A DNA stretch of 64,000 nucleotides from NCBI RefSeq assembly GCF_029714365.1, contig NZ_CP121659.1, positions 1,116,001 to 1,180,000 of the forward strand, read 5' to 3'. Made by a program: the position numbers and the translations under genes. Shown here piece after piece: positions 58,100-64,000 of this stretch. The notes below the pieces were generated by a model. The model did not search any database. It saw only the letters and a list, made by a program, of their open reading frames with translations, and had not been told where the DNA came from. Position 1 is the first letter of the stretch. Each line of letters opens with the position of its first letter. The DNA is from Sinorhizobium terangae (GTDB lineage Bacteria; Pseudomonadota; Alphaproteobacteria; Rhizobiales; Rhizobiaceae).

Positions 58100-58303
58100 T
58101 TGAAGCCCGAAGAGATCCGAAAGCTTGAAGCCTACTTCAAGCGCACCTTCAACCAGTCGATGGTCGTCAAGGCGCGGCCGAAGAAGGACGAGTCTGCTGA
58201 GGTCTATCTCGGCGACGAATTTCTCGGTGTCGTTTTCCGCGACGAAGAGGATGGAGAGCTTTCGTACAATTTCTCGATGGCAATTCTCGACATCGATCTC
58301 TAA
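58100..58303 (+). CDS. DUF3126 family small protein
   Basis: A 67-residue acidic protein, KPEEIRKLEAYFKRTFNQ near the start and SYNFSMAILDIDL at the end, matching DUF3126. I place the start at the TTG at 58100: GGAGAG lies 5 bases before it, and the family begins here. An ATG 14 codons upstream (58058) lacks such a site. The function is unknown. It is followed by its own terminator. Confidence 0.82.
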   Translation: MKPEEIRKLEAYFKRTFNQSMVVKARPKKDESAEVYLGDEFLGVVFRDEEDGELSYNFSMAILDIDL

Positions 58304-58329
58304 GATCAAGATCTTTCGTCGATCTTGCG

Positions 58330-58360
58330 ACCCGGTTCTGAGCGATCAGGCCGGGTTTTT
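58330..58360 (+). terminator. Intrinsic terminator after the DUF3126 gene
   Basis: The outer stem is ACCCGG / CCGGGT with inner CTGA-GCGA-TCAG, followed by TTTTT. Confidence 0.85.
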
Positions 58361-58429
58361 CATTAAAAGTCATATTTATTTCGTCTGCGCGAAAAAATTT
58401 TGCCGTTTAGCCGCGGATTTTCATCAAGT

Positions 58430-58458
58430 CGTTGCAAGAACAGTGTTTTATTGCAACG
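58430..58458. promoter_or_regulatory. CGTTGCAA-N13-TTGCAACG inverted repeat
   Basis: Perfect 8-bp arms lie directly upstream of the phasin promoter. TGC-rich repeats are bound by the polyhydroxyalkanoate regulator PhaR/AniA in related bacteria, so this is a candidate operator. Confidence 0.45.
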
Positions 58459-58468
58459 CACACAAAAC

Positions 58469-58496
58469 TTGACTTTTTGTGCGCCGCACATAAACT
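58469..58496 (+). promoter_or_regulatory. Candidate phasin gene promoter
   Basis: TTGACT (58469, within CTTGAC) and TAAACT (58491) are separated by 16 bases, about 40 bases before the start codon. A second dyad (GCACACAAAA ... TTTTTGTGC) flanks the -35. Confidence 0.55.
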
Positions 58497-58533
58497 GCCT
58501 ACCTGTTAAGCCGTCTAAAGGAGACACCCCTCG

Positions 58534-58887
58534 ATGTTTAACTTCGACGATGCCAACAAGAAAAGCAAAGAAGCCATTGATGTCGCGGTCAAAAGCTATT
58601 CGGCCCTGACCAAGGGCTTTCAGGCCATTGCCACGGAAGCAGCGGACTATTCGAAGAAGTCCTTCGAAGACGGAATGGCGCATTTCGAAAAGCTCACCAA
58701 TGCCAAGAGCGTTGAAGCGGCGTTCGAACTGCAAACCAATTATCTGAAGGCGAGCTACGAAGGCTTTGTGGCCGAGGCGACGAAGATCGGCGAGATGTAT
58801 GCCGATCTCGCCAAGGACGCTTACAAGCCCTACGAAGTGCCGGTTGCCAAGGCGACCGCAGCAGCCAAGTCTGCCGCCGCGGCCTGA
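58534..58887 (+). CDS. Phasin family protein
   Basis: A 117-residue helical protein of the Phasin_2 type: MFNFDDANKKSKEAIDVAVK, AADYSKKSFEDGMAHFEKL and QTNYLKASYEGFVAEATKIG, ending in an Ala/Lys tail. Phasins coat polyhydroxybutyrate granules. AAAGGAGA precedes the ATG. It is flanked by a good promoter and a strong terminator, so it is a single-gene unit, probably abundant. It could be one of two or more phasins in the genome. Confidence 0.9.
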   Translation: MFNFDDANKKSKEAIDVAVKSYSALTKGFQAIATEAADYSKKSFEDGMAHFEKLTNAKSVEAAFELQTNYLKASYEGFVAEATKIGEMYADLAKDAYKPYEVPVAKATAAAKSAAAA

Positions 58888-58909
58888 CGACAAGGACCAT
58901 CGCCATCGC

Positions 58910-58950
58910 AAGAGGGCCGGTCGCGGTTGCCGCGGCCGGCCCTCTTGCTT
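58910..58950 (+). terminator. Strong terminator after the phasin gene
   Basis: An 11-bp stem AAGAGGGCCGG / CCGGCCCTCTT continues into CGCGG-TTG-CCGCG, followed by GCTTTC. Confidence 0.8.
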
Positions 58951-59124
58951 TCGAAATACTGCTCGTTGTGACCGAAGAAAGTTGATCAATCTTGTGCTTC
59001 ACCGTGCGAATATGATTGCAGTGCGTTGGTTCGGCCTTAAAATTCAGAAACGAACCATTAGATAAGGACGAGCATGCCGCAGCCACGTTCGTTGGAAGCG
59101 CAGCTGTACAAGGAATGAACAAGA

Positions 59125-59478
59125 ATGATCGCCATCCCGGTCCGGATGCAGCAGGGAAGCGAAGGAGACGGAGGCGGCCCCAGTCGTGGCACCTCCGTTA
59201 TCACGCGAACCAAGCCGAAGACCAAGAAGCCGAGTTTGTATCGCGTTCTGCTTTTGAATGACGACTACACGCCGATGGAATTCGTCATCCATATTCTGGA
59301 GCGTTTCTTCCAGAAGGATCGGGAAGAAGCGACCCGCATCATGCTCCACGTCCACAATCACGGCGTGGGAGAGTGCGGCGTCTTCACCTACGAGGTCGCC
59401 GAAACCAAGGTGACGCAGGTGATGGATTTCGCCAGGCAGCACCAGCATCCGTTGCAATGCGTCATGGAAAAGAAATGA
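59125..59478 (+). CDS. clpS: ATP-dependent Clp protease adaptor ClpS
   Basis: ClpS delivers N-degron substrates to ClpAP. The 117-residue protein has a flexible N-terminal extension (about 1-35) and the ClpS core: [20 protein letters not shown], then THVHNHG-type [19 protein letters not shown], ending [10 protein letters not shown]. The substrate-binding residues (Asn-Asp in LNDDYT and the His near VHNHG) are present. clpA follows after 9 bases. Confidence 0.95.
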   Translation: MIAIPVRMQQGSEGDGGGPSRGTSVITRTKPKTKKPSLYRVLLLNDDYTPMEFVIHILERFFQKDREEATRIMLHVHNHGVGECGVFTYEVAETKVTQVMDFARQHQHPLQCVMEKK

Positions 59479-59487
59479 GGAACTAAC

Positions 59488-61995
<2,508 letters not shown>

Positions 61996-62014
61996 AGCGA
62001 TCGCTATCGAATCT

Positions 62015-62047
62015 GACGGTGCCGGGTGGGCTTCACCCGGCACCGTC
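62015..62047 (+). terminator. Hairpin terminator after clpA
   Basis: A perfect 14-bp stem GACGGTGCCGGGTG / CACCCGGCACCGTC with a 5-base loop, followed by ATGTTTA and a second small hairpin TTAGGCA-TGCT-TGCCTAA (62052-62069). Confidence 0.75.
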
Positions 62048-62095
62048 ATGTTTAGGCATGCTTGCCTAAGCCGGTAAGGAAACGTGCAGTAATTC

Positions 62096-62142
62096 AAAGT
62101 GCTACGGCCTTGTGCGTCCGAATGGACGCACGGCGCTGTAGA
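62096..62142. repeat. Short palindromic repeat, copy 2
   Basis: AAAGTGCTACGGCC...GGCGCTGTAG with a central perfect GTGCGTCC-GAAT-GGACGCAC hairpin. It aligns with 51939-51988 across its length with small gaps. Confidence 0.55.
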
Positions 62143-62169
62143 TGAGTAAGCGTCGCATGCAGGGTGTTC

Positions 62170-62904
62170 ATGGAACGCGTTGAACAACGATCATCTCTTG
62201 CCTGGTTCCTGACCGGCGCTCGCGGCATCTTCAGTTTGCCCGCCATCATGCTGATGCTTTCCTTTGTCGGCTTTTGCTCGCTCACGGCGCAGGCCGGGAT
62301 CCCGCCCGAGCAGGTCGTCTTCATGACGGGCATTGTCTGGGCGCTGCCGGCAAAGGTCATCCTCGTCAGTTCAGTCCTGAGCGGCGCGAGCCTTGCCACG
62401 GCTTTTCTCGCGGTGACGCTCTCGTCGGTGCGGCTGATGCCGATGGTCGCGGCCCTTGTCCCGGAATTGCGCACGCCGAAGACGCCGACATGGCTGCTCC
62501 TCGTCCTGTCGCATTTCGTCGCGATCACAGCATGGGTGTTTGCGATGGAGCGCGTGCAGCAGGTGCCGCGCGCGCACCGGGCCACCTTCTTCGCTGGTTT
62601 CGGCATCACGCTCGTCGCCACCAACATGGTGCTCGTGGCGGTCGTCTATCGTCTCGTTGCGGACTTCCCGCCAGTCATTGCCGGCTGCCTGTTTTTTCTG
62701 ACGCCGGTCTATTTCCTCGCGTCCATCTGGAATTCGGCGCGTCACCGGGTGGTCTATCTCGCGCTTGCCATCGGCCTCGTCGCGGGACCGCTCTTCTATT
62801 GGCTGCTGCCGGAGTTCGACATCCTGCTTGCGGGCGTCGGCGGCGGAACGCTCGCATGGTTTGTCGAGCGTTCCTGGCGCTCGCGAAAGGAGGTGGGCGC
62901 GTGA
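62170..62904 (+). CDS. AzlC family membrane protein
   Basis: A 244-residue protein with about six membrane helices, of the AzlC family (branched-chain amino acid export, large subunit). It shows TGARGIFSLPAIMLMLSFVG and the VVFMTGIVWALPAKVIL segment. The ATG at 62170 (MERVEQRSSL) is preferred to a GTG at 62164. It overlaps the following AzlD-like gene by 4 bases (GTGA). The pair forms a two-component exporter; which amino acid it moves is not shown. Confidence 0.85.
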   Translation: MERVEQRSSLAWFLTGARGIFSLPAIMLMLSFVGFCSLTAQAGIPPEQVVFMTGIVWALPAKVILVSSVLSGASLATAFLAVTLSSVRLMPMVAALVPELRTPKTPTWLLLVLSHFVAITAWVFAMERVQQVPRAHRATFFAGFGITLVATNMVLVAVVYRLVADFPPVIAGCLFFLTPVYFLASIWNSARHRVVYLALAIGLVAGPLFYWLLPEFDILLAGVGGGTLAWFVERSWRSRKEVGA

Positions 62905-63245
62905 CGTGGCACGAGGGTTGGTGGGCCTACCTCTTCATCGCGATTGCCGGCTGGCTCGCGACCGATATTTGGCGATGGCTCGGCGTGCTTGCCGGCGAGC
63001 GGCTCCGCGAGGATTCCGAGGCGCTGAACTGGGTAAGGGCGGTGGCGACGGCGCTGGTCGCGGCTGTCATCGCGAAACTTGTACTCTACCCGACCGGCGT
63101 GCTGGAGCAGTCACCCCTGTGGCTGCGCCTCGGGGCCGTGGCGCTTGGCGCAATTGCGTTTTTCCTCGCCCGCCAAAAGCCGGCGGTCGGCATCGCAACG
63201 GCGATAGCGACACTCGCCGCCGGACTTTGGTGGCTGGGGTTTTAG
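62901..63245 (+). CDS. AzlD-like small membrane protein
   Basis: A 114-residue protein with three to four membrane helices (WWAYLFIAIAGWLATDIWRW, AVATALVAAVIAKLVLYP, WLRLGAVALGAIAFFLAR, and a last helix IATAIATLAAGLWWLGF). Size, topology and the 4-base overlap with the AzlC gene mark it as the AzlD-type partner. The GTG start at 62901 has AGGAGG just upstream. The sequence is rather divergent from classical AzlD. Confidence 0.8.
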   Translation: MTWHEGWWAYLFIAIAGWLATDIWRWLGVLAGERLREDSEALNWVRAVATALVAAVIAKLVLYPTGVLEQSPLWLRLGAVALGAIAFFLARQKPAVGIATAIATLAAGLWWLGF

Positions 63246-63280
63246 GACGCCGCCCAAGGGGCCGCTTCTTCTTCCCGCAC

Positions 63281-63700
63281 TCAGAGGGCCTGCCGAATCT
63301 TTTCCGCGTTCGCCGCCAGTACATCGCCATCTTCCATCTTGCCGGAATGCGGCTTCAGCGGAACGCCGTCACGGCGGGGTATGACATGGAAGTGCAGATG
63401 GAAGACAGACTGGCCGGCCGGCGCTTCATTGAACTGCATGATCGTCACGCCGTCGGCGTCAAATGCTTCCTTTGCCGCGATGGCGATTTTTTGAACTGCA
63501 CCGATCAGTGAAGGCAGCGTTGAGGCGTCGGCATCGAGAATGTTGCGGGAAGGGGTCTTCGGCAGCACAAGAACGTGGCCCTCCGCCTGAGGCATCACGT
63601 CCATGAAGGCGACGGTCGCATCATCTTCGTAGACCCGGTGCGATGGAATTTCGCCCCGCAGGATCTTGGCAAAGATGTTGTTCGTGTCATACGCGCTCAT
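63281..63700 (-). CDS. HIT family hydrolase
   Basis: A 139-residue histidine-triad protein of the HINT/protein kinase C inhibitor type. It has NIFAKILRGEIPSHRVYEDD at the start, FMDVMPQAEGHVLVLPK and the triad HLHFHVIPR near 100. It probably hydrolyses purine nucleoside phosphoramidates or similar. The ATG at 63700 has GAGG 8 bases before it; one at 63706 is too close to that site. Confidence 0.93.
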   Translation of the reverse strand: MSAYDTNNIFAKILRGEIPSHRVYEDDATVAFMDVMPQAEGHVLVLPKTPSRNILDADASTLPSLIGAVQKIAIAAKEAFDADGVTIMQFNEAPAGQSVFHLHFHVIPRRDGVPLKPHSGKMEDGDVLAANAEKIRQAL

Positions 63701-63748
63701 TTTCATTTCCTCGTATCGTTGCGCCGGCATCGGCTGTCAGTCGTCCCT

Positions 63749-63850
63749 GGATCACGATGATTTGGGCCGAATCGACTCGTGATCGATTCTAATCAGTTGG
63801 AGCGGGATGCGGGCGGAAAACCGCGCGCACTTTTCCTCATGCCGCTCTAG
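63749..63850 (-). repeat. Dispersed intergenic repeat, copy B
   Basis: The inverted counterpart of 6704-6813. It shares the core GCGGTTTTCCGCCCGCATCC, the ATGAGG left part and the 3' stem-loop (here outer arms GATCACGA at 63750 and TCGTGATC at 63777). The CTAG at its edge (63847-63850) again supplies or abuts the stop codon of the neighbouring gene. Confidence 0.75.
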
Positions 63851-64000
63851 CGCTCACCTTTGCGGAAAGGTCCGTGTTCCGCAAGAAATTCGCTGGTATC
63901 TTCCACATCGCGGCGTTCGCGTTCGAGATAGTCGGCGACCGCGCGCGCGAGCCCGGGATGCGTGATGAAGTGCGCCGAATGCGTGGTAACGGGCATGTAG
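63847..64000 (-). CDS. C-terminal end of a DUF482/FemAB-like acetyltransferase
   Basis: The last 50 codons of a reverse gene whose start lies beyond the window. It reads PVTTHSAHFITHPGLARAVA, then DYLERERRDVEDT and EFLAEHGPFRKGER before a TAG. The HSAHFI...GL..AVADYLERER pattern and PF end match DUF482 (GNAT/FemAB-like, peptidoglycan-related by name) C-termini. The assignment rests on this short piece only. The stop lies in the CTAG that begins repeat copy B. Confidence 0.65.
   Translation of the reverse strand, partial: YMPVTTHSAHFITHPGLARAVADYLERERRDVEDTSEFLAEHGPFRKGER

Overview
The window looks like a piece of the main chromosome of a Sinorhizobium/Ensifer-type alphaproteobacterium (Rhizobiales). 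The reasons are: GC-rich coding with strong third-position bias; an uninterrupted dusB(nifR3)-ntrB-ntrC-ntrY-ntrX-trkA-dat-hfq-hflX block; a general amino acid transporter aapJQMP; an E1-beta pyruvate dehydrogenase subunit with its own lipoyl domain; an ispDF fusion; and a RIME-type rhizobial intergenic repeat. This assignment rests on recognised gene families and gene order, not on a database search. Almost every base is accounted for by ordinary housekeeping genes. I see no phage, insertion sequence, CRISPR array, tRNA or rRNA.

Layout. 1-6.8 kb: the 3' end of a DUF2336 gene, a small conserved protein, an acetyltransferase, parE (reverse), an exported hydrolase and a DprE1-like flavoprotein, followed by a dispersed repeat. 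6.8-9.9 kb: an OmpR-type response regulator and histidine kinase followed by two tandem small exported DUF1344 proteins. The same dyad (TTAC-N6-GTAA) lies before both units. 9.9-11.2 kb: a reverse cytochrome b561-YceI pair. 11.3-17.9 kb: tpiA, secG, pyrG, a VOC protein, kdsA and eno. 18-26.6 kb: an FtsB/DivIC-like protein, then pdhA-pdhB-pdhC, an SGNH hydrolase, an acetyltransferase, lpd, a small membrane protein and lipA, i.e. the whole pyruvate dehydrogenase complex with its lipoate synthase. 26.6-29.4 kb: a P-loop kinase-like gene, a COQ10/RatA protein, and reverse pncC and ispDF. 29.5-41.1 kb: the nitrogen-regulation block, then potassium uptake (trkA), D-amino acid aminotransferase, hfq and hflX. 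41.1-42.5 kb: reverse mazG and a deaminase. 42.7-47.7 kb: assimilatory sulfite reduction (cysG, DUF2849, cysI, DUF934), then fpr as a likely electron supplier. 47.8-53 kb: a GntR/FCD regulator with two GATATATC sites, then aapJQMP (reverse). 53.3-58 kb: metC, an FAD monooxygenase, a zf-CHCC protein, a hydrolase and cysE. 58-64 kb: DUF3126, a phasin, clpS-clpA, an AzlC/AzlD pair, a HIT protein, a second copy of the dispersed repeat and the 3' end of a DUF482-type gene.

The genes form coherent modules. Sulfur is handled by cysG/cysI/fpr, cysE and metC. Pyruvate is converted to acetyl-CoA by eno, pdhABC, lpd and lipA. Nitrogen sensing (NtrBC, NtrYX) sits near amino acid uptake (Aap) and the RNA chaperone Hfq. 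Nothing here is a convincing undescribed multi-gene system. The most interesting signals are regulatory or structural: the dyad shared by the two-component system and the DUF1344 genes; an orphan plus-strand terminator before tpiA that may end a small RNA; two families of dispersed palindromic repeats, one of whose copies abut stop codons and one of whose copies lies inside the aap operon; and several unassigned operator-like palindromes.
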